The notes under the pieces: model-generated
Databases searched by the model: none
What the model saw: only the letters and a program-made list of their open reading frames with translations
Told to the model about the DNA's origin: nothing
Translations under genes and position numbers: made by a program
Origin: Macrolepiota albuminosa
Lineage: Eukaryota; Basidiomycota; Agaricomycetes; Agaricales; Agaricaceae
Length of the DNA: 64,000 nt
Direction: 5' to 3'
Assembly: GCA_027475525.1 (NCBI GenBank)
Contig: JAMWFC010000073.1
Span: 1,017,791 to 1,081,790 of the forward strand
Part shown: positions 11,961 to 24,186 of the stretch, piece after piece
How positions within the stretch are numbered: the first letter of the stretch is position 1
How the letters are laid out: each line of letters opens with the position of its first letter

Positions 11961-12060
11961 NNNNNNNNNNNNNNNNNNNNNNNNNNNNNNNNNNNNNNNN
12001 NNNNNNNNNNNNNNNNNNNNNNNNNNNNNNNNNNNNNNNNNNNNNNNNNNNNNNNNNNNN
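11961..12060. other. Assembly gap, 100 N
   Basis: Exactly 100 unknown bases, the usual placeholder for a scaffold gap of unknown size. It falls inside a young repeated LTR. Confidence 0.95.
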
Positions 12061-12560
12061 GATCATGAGACTAAGCTTCGATACATGAATGCTCGCTCCT
12101 ACTATTGATGGTTGCTGAGTATCCTGGATCACAAACCAGCGCTAATCAGGTATATGAAGGGTCACGCAACAGGGTATGATGACTCATGAGACAGCGTCTA
12201 GGATCAGACTAGTAGCTAAGTCTCTCTATTATGATAATAGTGCTGTTTGGCCACTACACAGCACTATGTTTTATTTAGGCAGAATCCCAAATGTATCTCA
12301 TCTCTTCACACACTCAGACAAAGGGGATTCATTGGCGAAGATCGAGATTAGACGTCAGGTCTACTTCTTTGCGACGCTGTGGCATACTTCGGCCATTAGA
12401 CTTGCTGGCCGGATATGGGGACAAGTGCAATGCATGGCCACGAGATGTGCTGATATTCCGTGACTCGAGGCTCTTATATATTAACTGCACAACCTCGTGT
12501 ACTTCGACTGCAGTGGTGGCAAGTTTTCCCTACGGGGTTTTGATGCTACCCCACTTGCCC
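12061..12560. other. Unassigned sequence right of the gap
   Basis: No coding potential or repeat relationship was recognised. It is not continuous with G1 gag, so at least one element boundary lies inside the gap. Confidence 0.4.
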
Positions 12561-12757
12561 TTTTAATTACAGTTTCTTATTTTAGTTTTCATACTAGGTC
12601 TACCGAGGCAGGTTATTACCAACTTGTCCTTAGCTAATAGTTTAGCGGAGGTAGATAACACAATTGTAACATTGTAACAAACACAGTCACATGACGGCAA
12701 AAATTGAAGACATTTTTCCCACACATAGTCCGCTGCACAGAAAAACCTCAATCTATT

Positions 12758-14370
12758 CTAGATCTCAGAACAGTAAAATGAAATAATGTCAGAAGAAATA
12801 AGAGAATGAATGAAAGGAGAGTGAAGAGATAAGGCATGAAAAAAGAGAGAAATGAGGAGTCCTCTGACATCTTCAATTTCAGACCACTTTGGATTGGCAG
12901 TCATAATGATGAAGAGATTTGGTTTGTAAAAATGCCTGTAAATAGCCATAGAGTCCTGGAATAATTGCTGCATATGTCGTTCACTTTCAATATAAGAAGA
13001 GGTAAGGACCACATGGCCGCTTTATTTACATAACTCTTCATCTCCAGCTACAGTATCAACTATTTCTTAGTAAACTTCAGCCCTAATCTTCTTTTGATTC
13101 TGTCTAACCCAGTTGAGCTTTGATTGTTCTGTTGATGCCCATGCATTCACAACATATTGCTGGAATAGTTTGCCACTTCAAAGCAATGCAGCATTTGCTT
13201 CCAAAGCTCTCTGCTGCAGCCTATATATATAATATGCAGTTTGACTGACATTTTTGGCTATTTGTTCTCCTGCTGGTCTAAATTAAGATTGAATATTGGT
13301 ATGGAATCTAGGTTTTCCAGTTAGAAATATGATAGTGTAATGCAGAGGAGTATAATAGAGGTGTAGATGGCTGATTTGCTTTAATTGGCCTCTATGGAGA
13401 TGCAAGACTATATTATAATGATCTGATCATTTTTCAGAACTATTTTATTAGGGTTGTTATAGTGCTGATGATCTCCAAAGTCAGCTCTAAGTTGAACAGA
13501 AAGCCTTTGTAGTTGGGTATAAGCCAATAAAAGAATTGACTCTATGAAGCATATCTTGCAAAGAGGCCATTATCTGAGGATTCAATCTAGAATTGCTCTA
13601 TTGACAAAAAGTCAATTGTTGATTATGATCATAGAAGTAGAGTTGTGTATATACAGAATAATTGCTTTTAGTTGGAAGCAAAGCATCTGTCAGATAATAA
13701 AGCTCTCCATTAATTCTAAAGCTATATGGGCCTAGAACATTGGTAATTGCATAGTCAATTTTGATTCCCAGAGATGTATATGCAAAAGCAGCATTGTATT
13801 GACAAATAGATGCTTTGAAAGCATCAGAAAGAGGATGATGGCCTTGGAGTAAGCCAAGAAGTTCTAGTGGAGCATTTGCAAGTATAGGCAAATCAATCTG
13901 CTCTTATAAATAGCACATGCCAAACTTTGGATTACATCTAGTTGATTTAGAGAGCTTTTCAGCATCAAAATGTAGAGCATAACAGTTTGGACATGCAACA
14001 TTCATAAAACCAAAATAGTGTAAAGAAGATCTATTCATATAATGCTGTCCTTCTGTTGGAAAATCATTTCTAGGCTAAACATCATCAGGTTGTTGTATCC
14101 TTTGTAAGACAGAAAGTGCTAGTACATTTTGCTGCATAACATCCCCAAGTAGATCTACATACTCCAAGTCAGGAAATGCTAGTAGATATTGTCGTCTATT
14201 ATCTCCAAGTAGATCTATATCTTTTAAGTCCTCCTTTATATTCTTAGCAGGATTATTCAGTAGATTTGGATCAATCTTATTGTCTATAGGATGCTCCAAA
14301 TACCCCAAAGGATTTTGAAGCATTTCATCAAAAGCTGCATAGATATTTTGTAATCTATAAAGATCCAAAT
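12758..14370 (-). pseudogene. Helitron Rep/helicase polyprotein fragment
   Basis: On the minus strand the N-terminal part of a fungal Helitron protein is recognisable. In order: a leader (MLQNPLGYLEHPIDN), a zinc-binding CPNCYALHFDAEKL stretch (about 13970), NPKFGMCYL, then YNAAFAYTSLGIKID, GPYSFRINGELYYL and TQLYFYD (13600-13890). Further on is the rolling-circle Helitron-like domain (LTSSYIESERHMQQLFQDSMAI, FKPNLFIIMTANPKWSEI type, 12850-13010). Helitrons transpose by rolling-circle replication using a Rep nuclease and helicase. Many stops are present; one, TAA at 13904-13906, sits where a Gln is expected. The Rep catalytic HUH/Tyr motifs and the helicase proper were not found. The region is far more AT-rich than the Gypsy sequence to its left. 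Confidence 0.75.
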
Positions 14371-14539
14371 CATTGAAATTCTCTTTAAAATTAGCTAAAT
14401 ATTGATGTTCTCAGTTTTGTAAGATCCTTTCAATCCAAGCCTGATTTAAAGGCCTATGTTCAGGATTGAGATTAACAAACTATCAAATTTTGTCAATTAA
14501 AATAGGCTTTTAAAGTTAGCTTTGTCTTACCTCTAATCT

Positions 14540-15008
14540 TAAATCCTTCCTCCTTCCTCAGCCTTTCTTAGTGCAAAGTAGCCAATGCTTCATGTTGTCT
14601 TTATTCTCTCTCTTGCTCCTCATATCTGACCCTTTGTTGCTCCTCTACTATTGCTTGTCCTAATTCCTGTTGTCTGTCTTGTTCTCAAATCATAGCCATA
14701 TATCTCAGCTTTTGCTGCTCTTATGATTCTGCTAGTCTGGCAGGAGATAGAGGTGGCATAGAATTCTGTATAGATGTATTTCTGACTTTTTTAAATGCCA
14801 AAGCAGATAGAGGTGGCACTATAGGCATAAGATTCTGTAAAGGAGTGTCCCATCCTTTAGGCAGAACAGTTTCAGGAATGTTCACAGGAAGTAGAGCAAT
14901 AGTAGGCAGGTTGTCTCTTCTATATATAAGAAGAGATAGAGCAGGTAGAAGTAGTACTATTTGAGGCCTATTGTTTCTTCTGAATGTAGAAATAGGTAGA
15001 GGCAGCAC
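14540..15008 (-). pseudogene. Decayed upstream part of the Helitron protein
   Basis: On the minus strand a Pro/Leu-rich stretch (14721-15008) with two related segments is followed by a Glu/Gln/Arg-rich stretch (EEQQRVRYEEQERE type, about 14590-14720). Such charged helical leaders are common before the Helitron core. It is in line with the Helitron fragment to its left, so probably the same element, but no diagnostic motif is present. Confidence 0.4.
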
Positions 15009-15125
15009 TATTATAGATACAGGATTCTGTAAAAATACATCTCATTCTTCAGGCAAATGAGTTTGAAGAATGACAATAACAAATAGACTCTGAGCAATAA
15101 GCATATCTCCAGACCTTCTATCCTC

Positions 15126-15185
15126 AGTTTATATTCCCCTAGTTTGTATTCTCCTAGTTTATATTCTCCCAGTTTGTATACTCCC
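15126..15185. repeat. Four 15-bp tandem repeats
   Basis: Four copies of AGTTTRTATTCTCCY in a row, each differing at one or two positions. The array lies in the non-coding part of the Helitron region. Confidence 0.85.
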
Positions 15186-15479
15186 AGATCCTATCTCCTC
15201 AGTTCCAAAATGAAGTGGAATAACTACTAAAGTAGATCTTCTACTTCTATTTGCATAACAATTATCAAGATCAGTTATTTGCAACTATTAAAGCCTGCTT
15301 TTAATCCTAGCCTGCTGTTTTGAATTTTCAGGAATACTGGATTTAGAATGAGTAGTTGAAGATTGTCTAAATTATTGATTTTTTAAGCATTTTAGTAGCT
15401 CAAACTCTTTGAAAGTTACTTACATGACAATATATTTAGTATATCAATAGCTAACTGTTGTCAAGCTTTTACTAATAAG

Positions 15480-15850
15480 CTAAATTCAATGTTTATTAGC
15501 ATCAATCAATAATAAATGAACTAATACTACCTATTTATAGTGTTAAATAAACTGAATTGAATATATATTAGCATTGATCTATAATAAATAAATCAATACT
15601 TACTTTGTTGTAATGATTTTGGATTTGTTTGTAGTATTAAATAAGCTGAATTAGCATTCATCAATAATAAATAAACCAATACTTACTTTATTGTAACAAT
15701 TTCAGAATTATTTGTAGCTGAATTGAATGTTTATTAATTGATCAATCATAAATAAGCCAATACTTACTTTATTGTAATTTTATTTGTAGTGTCAAATAAG
15801 CTAAATTTAACATTTGTAAACATTGATCAATCTTACTTTGTTTGTAGTAT
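15480..15850. repeat. Degenerate AT-rich tandem array, about 80-bp units
   Basis: The phrase AATAATAAATRAACCAATACTTACTTT with variations recurs near 15505, 15585, 15665, 15745 and (short) 15825, each followed by TTGTAGT...AAATAAGCTGAATT. Spacing is roughly 75-85 bases. No coding sequence is visible. Confidence 0.7.
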
Positions 15851-16087
15851 CTTCTTACTACAATAGTAAGTTTGTTTCGTCATATATAGTCAAAGAACAT
15901 GCAAGACGTAAAAACTGATGTCTACTAAATTGTGCTTGGCCTTTTCTTATCTGGACACATTTCAAAAATATCCAAATATAGTATTTATCTTACTATTGAA
16001 GTTTATAATATATATTTTATTTTTTATACTCTATAAAAATTGAGACTCCAAGTACAGAAAATGTTGTTATCCTCAAAAGAAAGTTCC

Positions 16088-16117
16088 TGGTCAGCCTTGG
16101 TCAGCCTTGGTCAGCCT
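16088..16117. repeat. Three exact 10-bp tandem repeats
   Basis: TGGTCAGCCT three times without mismatch, in AT-rich non-coding sequence between the two Helitron fragments. No function inferred. Confidence 0.9.
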
Positions 16118-16572
16118 TACTAATGAGATAGTTCCTACAAAATGGTTGTTGCATTATATAAAAATTCTGTAAGAATAATTTTCTTTCTAAAAAGTTAAAA
16201 ATAGCATAAATTCTACCTTGTATAAAGTCCAGACAAGTAGCAACCCAATATTTTGAGGATTCTCTAATGTCTGAGTGGCATTATTAGCTTATAGGACTGA
16301 GACAAGTTTAAATAGGAGTTCTAAAGAAGTTTTTTTTTTTAAAGTACAGCAAAAACCACTATGCTGGCCTTCTGTGACAAGAACAAGTATAGTCAGAAGA
16401 AGCAGTCTCTGAATAAGTACGTCAACTTGTTTTGTGTATTTTTGTAAAGCAGAATAAATACTCTAATAGTCTCTAACTCTGCCTTATTTTTTGAAAAGAG
16501 CTTTATCTAGTTCTGATAAAGCATGTTGACAGCTTTATGAAAGGCACTCAGCAGACAATTAGAAAATATCTA

Positions 16573-17015
16573 CACAGCTTTTGATAAAATGCTTCAAAAT
16601 CCTTTAGAGTATTTGGAGCATCCCATAGACAATGTGATTGATTCAAATCTATTAGATGATTCTAGAAATGACCCTGCTGAGAATATAAAAGAGAACTTGA
16701 AGTATGTGGATTCATCTAAAGATAATAGACAGAAAAATCTATCAGCCTCTTCTGACTTAGAATATGTCAATCCACCTAAAAATAACATACAGTAAAATAT
16801 ACTAGCATCTCTTGTTTTACAGAAAATATAACAATCTGATGATATTTAGCCTAGCAATGCTCTTCTAACAGGAAAACAGCATTATATAGATTCCCTTCAC
16901 ACTATTTTGGTTCTATAGATGTTGCATGTCTATACTGTTATGCTCTACATTTTGATGCTGAAAAGCTTTTCAAGACTATTAGACATAATTTAAAATTTGG
17001 CATATGAATTACTAA
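16573..17015 (+). pseudogene. Second Helitron fragment, inverted relative to the first
   Basis: The plus strand encodes the same Helitron leader as the minus strand at 13.9-14.37 kb (MLQNPLEYLEHPIDNVIDSN), then TSDLEYVNPPKNN-like sequence and, with stops, the zinc-binding LHFDAEKL and NLKFGI-like stretch near 16950-17000. It ends where the plus-strand Gypsy G6 begins at about 17040. The two fragments form a long, imperfect inverted repeat around an AT-rich core. Confidence 0.7.
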
Positions 17016-17040
17016 TATTTCGAAACTATACAGCCTCCAG

Positions 17041-19195
17041 AAAAAAAGACTGAGGAGCAGACCTTACAAGAAGTAGTTCCCCTGGAGTACCATGAATTCA
17101 ACAAAATGTTTGGGAAGGGATTCATCTACCTCTTGGCCTCCACCACTGGAGCTCCAGTTCTATTCACCAAGAAGAAGGACAGCTCACTCCGACTTTGTGT
17201 CAACTACCGGGGACTCAATAAGATCACCAAGAAGAACTGCTACTCACTTCCACTCATCAGCAATCTGGTCAATTGACTCCATAGCGCCAAGGTTTACACA
17301 AAGATTGACCTCTGCTCCAGCTACAATAATGTCTGCATTGCTCCAGAACACAAGTGGAAAACTGCGTTCTGCATGTGGTATGGTCTGTTCAAGTACCTTG
17401 TAATGCCTTTTGGAATGACTAACTCCCCCACTACATTCCAATACTTTATGAACAACATCTTCCATGACATGAGTAATGTCTTTGTCATCGTCTACCTGGA
17501 CAACATCCTCATCTACTCTGACTTGAAGGAGGACCACCAGAAGCATGTCTGGCAAGTCCTTGAATGCCTCCAGGAGCACAACCTCCATGCCAAGCCCAAG
17601 AAGTATTCATTCTACATGGAAGAGGTTGAGTATCTCAGCGTTATAGTATCCCCAAATGGCATTTGCATGGACCCCCACAAGGTCAAGGCCATTGTCAACT
17701 GGCTGCAACTGTGGAACATCAAGGAAGTACAATCCTTCTTGGGTTTTGCTAACTTCTACCGGAGGTTTATAGACAACTACTCTGGTATCACAAAACCCCT
17801 CAACTGGCTCATGCACAAGAACATCACATAGAACTAGGACAGTAAGTGCCAAAGTGTCTTCAACTTGCTTAAGAAGGCTTTCACAGCTGTCCCCATACTC
17901 CGGCATTATAACACTGCCCTCCCAATCATCCTGGAATGTGACACCTCTGACTACGCCATCGCTGGGATTCTCTTGCAAATGGGATCTGACAGCAGGGAAC
18001 CCTGGCCAGTCACCTTCTATACCTGGTCTATGATTGATGCCAAGCTCAACTACAACATCTACAATAAGGAGCTCCTTGCCATTGTCAAAGCCTTCAAACA
18101 GTGGCAAGCCTATCTTGAGGGAGCCCAGCATCAGATCCAGGTCTACTTGGATCACAACAACCTGCAGTACTTCACTATGACCAAGCAACTTAGTTGGTGA
18201 CAGGCCCAATGGTCTGAAATCCTCTTGGAGTACAACTTCACATTTTAGTACTGCCCAGGACAACTTGGAGCTAAAACAACTGGATGTCTACCCCAAGAAA
18301 TTGTTTGAGGCAGAATGCAATGCATTCAATCATCATGTGGTGATCCCTCCCAAACATCTGAATAATGTACTGATTCTAAACAACAAAGAAACCCTAAGCC
18401 AGATCTGCTGTGCCCCCCGAGACAAGTACTTCACTGATCACAATCCCCGCAACCCTCCCAACAGAACTGACCCAGACCCCGCCTTCTTCTTGTTCCTCAA
18501 CAAAAAAAATTCTCCTCTGGGATGGTTGCATCTACATTCCAGACCAAACCCGACTTTGATACAACATCCTTAGCCAACACCACAACCACAAGCTCTGGGA
18601 ACACCCTGGGATACGTAAGACCCTCCAGCTTGTCTCCCGGACTTACTTTTGGCCAGGCTTGAAGAAGGATGTGACCCACTACATTCAATCATGCAAACCC
18701 TGCCTCTAGGCCAAGGTCCCCTGACACCAACTCTATGGACTCCTGAAACCATTGCTGGTTGGACAACATCCCTGGTTCTCCATATCCATGGATCACATTT
18801 TCAAGCTCCCAAAATCTGAAGGGTTCGATGCTATTCTCATTGTTGTGTGTAGGCTGATCAAACAGGGCATCTTCCTACCCTGCCACACTATGGACACCGC
18901 CCTGGACTTTGCCTGGCTATCCCTCAAGCATGTCTTTGCCAAGCACAGGCTCCTGGATGACATTATCTCTGATTGTGACCTGCTCTTTGTATCCAAATTC
19001 TGGACCTCTTAAGTAAAGACTAACTTCTCTACCACCTACCACCCAGAGACCAACGGGCAAACCAAAAGGGTCAACCAATTCCTTGAGCAGTACTTCTGGC
19101 TGTATGTCAACTACCTGCAGGATGATTGGTGCACCAAGCTCCCCCTGGCCAAGTTCACCTACCACAACATGCCACACTCCTACACATACTGACCA
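17041..19195 (+). pseudogene. G6: decayed Ty3/Gypsy pol fragment
   Basis: Plus-strand pol with RT ([50 protein letters not shown]), RNase H (PIILECDTSDYAIAGIL, LDHNNLQYF) and integrase ([39 protein letters not shown]). This belongs to a different Gypsy lineage from G1. The RT catalytic motif reads YLDN (17497-17508) instead of YLDD: the second Asp is lost, consistent with one G-to-A change. About 70 residues expected between the first RT lines (EFNKMFG and KGFI) are absent. Stops include TAG at 17829, TGA at 18198 and TAA at 19010. Neither LTR was found. It is certainly inactive. Confidence 0.8.
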
Positions 19196-19246
19196 CTCTT
19201 CCGGATCTCAAAACACCAAGTATGTACATTTTTCCTACTACACTAT

Positions 19247-19666
19247 CTACAGTAGGGGCTGGGACAACAAGAAAAAAAAGAAAGAAAAAACAACCAACAT
19301 GGGACCCCAGACCTCCCCCTCCCCTTCCCCCACTCCAGGCTGACCCCAGAACTCCTCCCCCATCCCCCCTGGACCATGCTCCTGCAATGCCTCTTCTGCC
19401 AACTGATCCCACAATGGGAGTGGCTTGCCCTTGTACAGGACTTGCTTGAACCAGATACTTAGGGCAGGCACGTTCCTCTGCCAGTGTGCTGCCACCAACC
19501 TCCCCAGCGAGTCGAGGCCCTGCTCTGTCCTGGGGTCATCAACTCTGGCCACAGCCCCTCCTGCAACAAGGCAAACACCACTGCTGCCCTGTCCATGAGC
19601 AGGCAGTGCTCCCAGGCCCAACCTGGAAGTGTCAGCATGGACCACAATCAAGGGAATTGACATCAC
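19247..19666 (-). CDS. Open frame of unknown nature, next to G6
   Basis: An open frame of 139 codons with a composition unlike its AT-rich neighbours. It includes HADTSRLGLGALPAHGQGSSG and LPLWDQLAEEALQEHG. No domain was recognised and no ATG context supports a start. Opposite-strand frames are also open, as expected for C-rich DNA, so it may be a chance frame or an element remnant. Confidence 0.25.
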   Translation of the reverse strand: MMSIPLIVVHADTSRLGLGALPAHGQGSSGVCLVAGGAVARVDDPRTEQGLDSLGRLVAAHWQRNVPALSIWFKQVLYKGKPLPLWDQLAEEALQEHGPGGMGEEFWGQPGVGEGEGEVWGPMLVVFSFFFFLLSQPLL

Positions 19667-19792
19667 TCACTGAGAGTGGCCATGTGCATGACTACAACAT
19701 CCTGCCACAGGACCTTGAGAAACTCCTGGCCCATGAGGACCCACTCTGGAAGTTCCATCTCCGGCGACAGCCTGGCCCATAAGGCATCCCGC

Positions 19793-20567
19793 TGATGATG
19801 CCAACTGTGGTTAGGTGTGCTGGACGTATATGCAGTACAACGCTGTCTCCAGCACCTGGCATGTGGGGCTGTGAGGAGTCCTGGCAGGGTCCTGGTATGC
19901 TCAAGTGGATATGATAAAATGATGCGCTAGATAATAGTGCCTCAGGTGCTACCTAGCAAACGGTAAGTGCCGTAGTTTAAGTAAAGATATAGAGAAGAAG
20001 ATCAATAGTGCAGCGTAGTATGCCCGTAGGTGGCACCATAAACAACAAAGACAAAATAAACAAAGCTAGCGCCAAACTTAGTAACAAAGTCAGGCAAAGC
20101 TAGTGCAATTTGAATGCTAAGTGTTTATACATGTAAAGTAGCTAGTCTTTATACTATGCGCTACTGTATTTCCAAAAATAAGTCCATTGGTGGTGCTACC
20201 CATTAGTGCCTCTCCTTGTGGTTGTAGCTAATGGTCACCTGTCAATGGCAACTTGTAGCACATGGGTGACAGTGACCAATGGCAACTCTAAAACTACTTA
20301 GAAATGGTACGCGCTAAACATTGTACCACCTTTTGATAGATTTGAATGTCAGGTCTGCATGTATCCTGTCTCATTGTCATTGATTCCTTTAGACTTCTGA
20401 TTGAGGTGCCTCAGTGATTGACAGCACCAACTGTTAACCCCTTCCAGTATTGATTGGGGTTTGGTCAGAGTCCACTCCCTGCCATTGTGCTAGCGCTACA
20501 AGTTCTGAGCCTCCTCAATCTAGTAGGTGAATGGAGTGTGCTGAAGGGCTAATAACTGGTGATTAGA
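19793..20567 (-). repeat. L3 repeat (probable LTR), partial copy c
   Basis: Reverse orientation copy of the roughly 1.03-kb repeat at 44397-45425 and 60345-61378. It starts TGATGATGCCAACTGTGG and keeps the block GGCACTAGC/GCTAGCGCC and the TATAAA-containing segment, but stops short within the far end. Many CpGs seen in the 44-kb copy are TpG/CpA here. Confidence 0.7.
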
Positions 20568-20601
20568 TGGTAAATGGCCTCAACCTCCCCCCAGGCTACC
20601 C

Positions 20602-21355
20602 TCACCTCCTCCAGCTCCTCTTCCATCCCTTTCCAGACCATTGCCTCCTGCCCCACTCTGAGCTTCTCCTGCTCCTGCCCCGCCTGCTCCAGGAAGCTCC
20701 CCACATCAGGGCAAGAACACCACTGGAGATAGCTGTGGTGAGGAGATCAGAGATGGGGTCTTGGAGGGCAGACGTGCCCTCTTTGAAGGCTCCAGAGAAG
20801 GGCTTGGTGACGCCTGCCATTTCCCCTTGTTGAGGCACCCCCCATGCCCCTCCTGACTTCCCCTCCCAGCCCGGGTCATCTGGCGCATGATGAGAACCAC
20901 AGGCTGGCCCCAACCCCCTACCTGGACAGTCCCCCCGCTTCCTGACCCCTCCCCAGACTCCTCTGCAGGCACTACTTGTGGCTCTTCCTCTGGCTCCACT
21001 ACCCACTCCCACTCCTCCACCTCCAGCCTCCAAGTAATTCCCCCCAGTGGCCACCCCTGCTCCCAGGAGATACAACGTGCCCTCCACAGCACTGACACAG
21101 AACATTGCTCATGGTTGAGGCAGCACACATTGCACACAGACGTGTCCTGGCAGGATGAGGGGCCCGGGGCCTCAAATAGGCAGAAAACCAGCCAGCAAGC
21201 ATAGTGCAAACACTGAGGTACCAAGGTCAACGACAAAACCAGAGGTAAAAGGTGACTTACTGGCTCATTGCTCACACACCACCCATGGAAGGGCAGACCC
21301 TGGGGCCTCTCTAGAGCCTGCTCAAAATGCTCCTGCATTGCGTCCACCTGGGACC
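20602..21355 (-). CDS. Cys-rich, Glu/Ser-rich protein of a mobile element (unknown)
   Basis: Minus strand. An upstream exon (DAMQEHFEQALER) is followed by a plausible intron (GTAAGT donor near 21260, TTTGAG acceptor near 21178), then a Cys cluster (CQDTSVCNVCCLNHEQC) that could bind zinc, an acidic stretch and a Ser/Pro/Lys tail ending near 20700. Short zinc-cluster proteins like this accompany some basidiomycete retroelements, but I cannot name the family. An L2 LTR interrupts it on the upstream side at 21358. Confidence 0.4.
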
Positions 21356-21357
21356 TC

Positions 21358-22035
21358 TAACATGACCCCCACCATCAGGACCGCCCCCACTGCCATCACA
21401 CACATCAAACCACACCATCACGCCACACCCCTTGGCAGCCCTGCCGCACAAACCCCAGAACTGTCCACCAGCACGTGCCGATCATCCAATCACATCAACT
21501 ATCCCAGCTATCACGCATCACACATCAGGACACCCTTCAGTGTCAATTGATCATGCATGCACTCTGCACGTGCAATCCCCAGTATACAGTTCCCCCTCCT
21601 TCCACTGCCACCCATTAACTCCCAGAACCGCCCCAGACATCCCGGGGCCCCTTAGGAACCCATGTACTCCAGTCTTGATATTACACTTGTTTGTTTGCAT
21701 GCCCTTTGATTGACTGGTATGCACCAACTGGTACACTTTGATTGGCACACTCAATTTGTTCACATGCTCTTAAGACTGGTACGCACTTTGCAATTTAAGC
21801 TTTATTAACTGGGTCTTGTCCTAGAACCTCCAGTTCTCAACTCAACTTCAACCCTCTTAACTCTCCAGCTCCACCCAATCCCTGGACTAAGTTCCTTGCC
21901 CCCAGGAATCCCCTGTTTGCATCTTGAACCCTGGAGCTCAGTCCGGAGTTCCAGACACCCGAATACATGCAGATCAAGTTTGCCTCATAAGGGTGTTGCT
22001 TTCTCAGAAAGCCCCCAACTCAGCAGAACCTGACA
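21358..22035 (+). repeat. L2-family LTR, copy a
   Basis: Starts TAACATGACCCCC (decayed TGTCATGACC) and ends GCAGAACCTGACA, with the last 150 bases closely matching the end of the LTR at 27469-28192. No matching target duplication was found at the inferred ends, so the left boundary is approximate. Confidence 0.6.
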
Positions 22036-22424
22036 GTAATCAAAAGGATATTCTTGCATTTGTATATTTGGGGGTCTTACCCCTCCACTAGAGTCTTGCA
22101 GGCTCTGATCACTTTTTTGCAGCCCCCAATAGGCCATTTCAGAAAACACATCAGCTACATGTATTGGGACTTAGGAGGAGAAAAGAAAAAAAAATCTCCT
22201 AACTCCACCAGTCATATAAACAACTACAAATACTTGCCCCCTGGTCATTAACCAGTTATCAGAGTAGAGTAAGCAGCTACAAATAGTAGCCACCTGGTCA
22301 GTCACCAGTCATCAAAGTAGACTTCATTCACATTGCACCAACTCACACACTCTATGCATGTTTTGCCAGCTGTTGAGGGCATTTCACACCTTGCAGCTCT
22401 AGGTATCAGTCCAGTGCTGCAAGG

Positions 22425-24186
22425 TTCTTGCAGTTTACTAGCAGCTCCCAGGTAGTATCACCTAAGCTCCACCTCACTTCAAATTCAAGATTTTTCCCTG
22501 TCCACCTATGACCTATGAGGTTATCCATGAATTATTCCTGGTCATCGCCAGTTCCAAAGTCATACAGCTCTAGGGTTGCTGTCATGACCTGGTCAAACCC
22601 CAACACACCAACCCGACATCCTGCCTTGCACCCTGCACCATCAACGTTCCCAGGCTCTGGACCCTACCAATCACCTCCGGCATTCAACCTGATGCCTGCC
22701 CCAGCCTCACCCTGTGGCTTCCTACAGGCCCTGACTGACCTCACTCTGTAGCTGCCCACGGGCCCCAACCAATCCCCTGGTGTCATACCCACACCCAAAT
22801 AATATGCCACACAGGACTCACACCTGGACAATGCATCGCACAGAACCAATCACATGGATCTCAACTCCGGAGCTCACTCGCTCCCCCTGGATCTTAGCCG
22901 CCGTAGGTATATAGCTGGTAGCCAGTAAATCATTAAGGGTAGTCTTGATATTGCTATAAACACATCTCTATACTCTCTTGCTTACTTTGTACTTCATCTC
23001 AATCTATCTCTCTTATCCTCTCAAGTCTCTCAGCCTTCTAAAAGTCTCACTTCAATTCTAACTCAGTCTCCCGGTCTTAGTCTCTTTCCCCGATTACCCC
23101 TTCTCTCCTCCACCCTAACAAGGCTCCACCTTCTCCCATCCCTGTATTCCAGACTTAGCCCGGGATCCTGCTTCACCTCTCCCTACAAACTCTGGCGCTC
23201 TGTAGCCACCCCGCACCCCACCCAAAGCCCTGGAACTCATCCTCCGTTACCCCAAGACTCTCCGTAGACTTTGAGTCCATCTAGTAAGGACTGGCTTGTC
23301 CCCGGAGGCCCCCGTTGTCAGCGGAACCTGACAGTTGTGCAATTAGAAAATAATGCATCACTATTGGCTAAATACAGTTGCAACAGCAACACATGGAACT
23401 TAGGCACTATTCTGCATGCCTGCAGTGCATGGAGTAGTTTCAACACATAGTTAGACATGCTAGATTCAGCTTTGAGGACCTTATATGGTTCAATCCACTT
23501 GGGACACAGCTTGCTTGCTCTGCCTTTCAGCAGATTCAAGTTCTTTGTCAAAAGGTACACTAGGTTCCCTTTTTTTGATATCCAGTTCCTTATGCCTGCA
23601 ATTATTTGCATGTTTTGTTTGCTATACACATGACTCTATAATTGCATCATGGGCATCCACTAAGTTCCTTAGTGTGTTGCATGCAAACTGTTTAACTCCA
23701 ACATGGATAACTTCATTAGTGCAAAGTTCACAGATCATGGATCAAATATAGCCATTATTGAGCTCAAAGGGTGATTACCCTGTGGTCTCTGATATGCTTG
23801 CATTTATAGTGAATTCAACAAGTGGACATCTATCCACTCAGTCCTTTTGATCAGGACATACAAATGCTTGCAATATCTATGCAATATTTCTATTTGCACA
23901 TTCTGTCTGTCCATCTGTTTGCAGATGAAAAGATATCAACATGAGTAGTTTTGCTCCCAGCAGATTGTGTAGTTCCTTCCACCATTTGAAAGTAAATTTG
24001 GAATCTCAATTGCTGACAATCAAGCTGGGCAACCCATACAAAGACACTATCTGCTTGAGATAAATCCATGACAACTCTGAGGCCATCATGGTTGTCCTTG
24101 CATACTGGTTATTCTACAGATTACTACCCACAGGCAGTTGAAACCCTTTGACCCTGGGAACAAACCAATAAAGTCCATCAACAAAT

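Noticed and set aside
11704..12132. Frames running through the N gap
   Set aside because: They are open only because unknown bases contain no stops.
15480..15850. CRISPR-like array
   Set aside because: Repeats are long, degenerate and AT-rich with no unique spacers, and the genome is eukaryotic.
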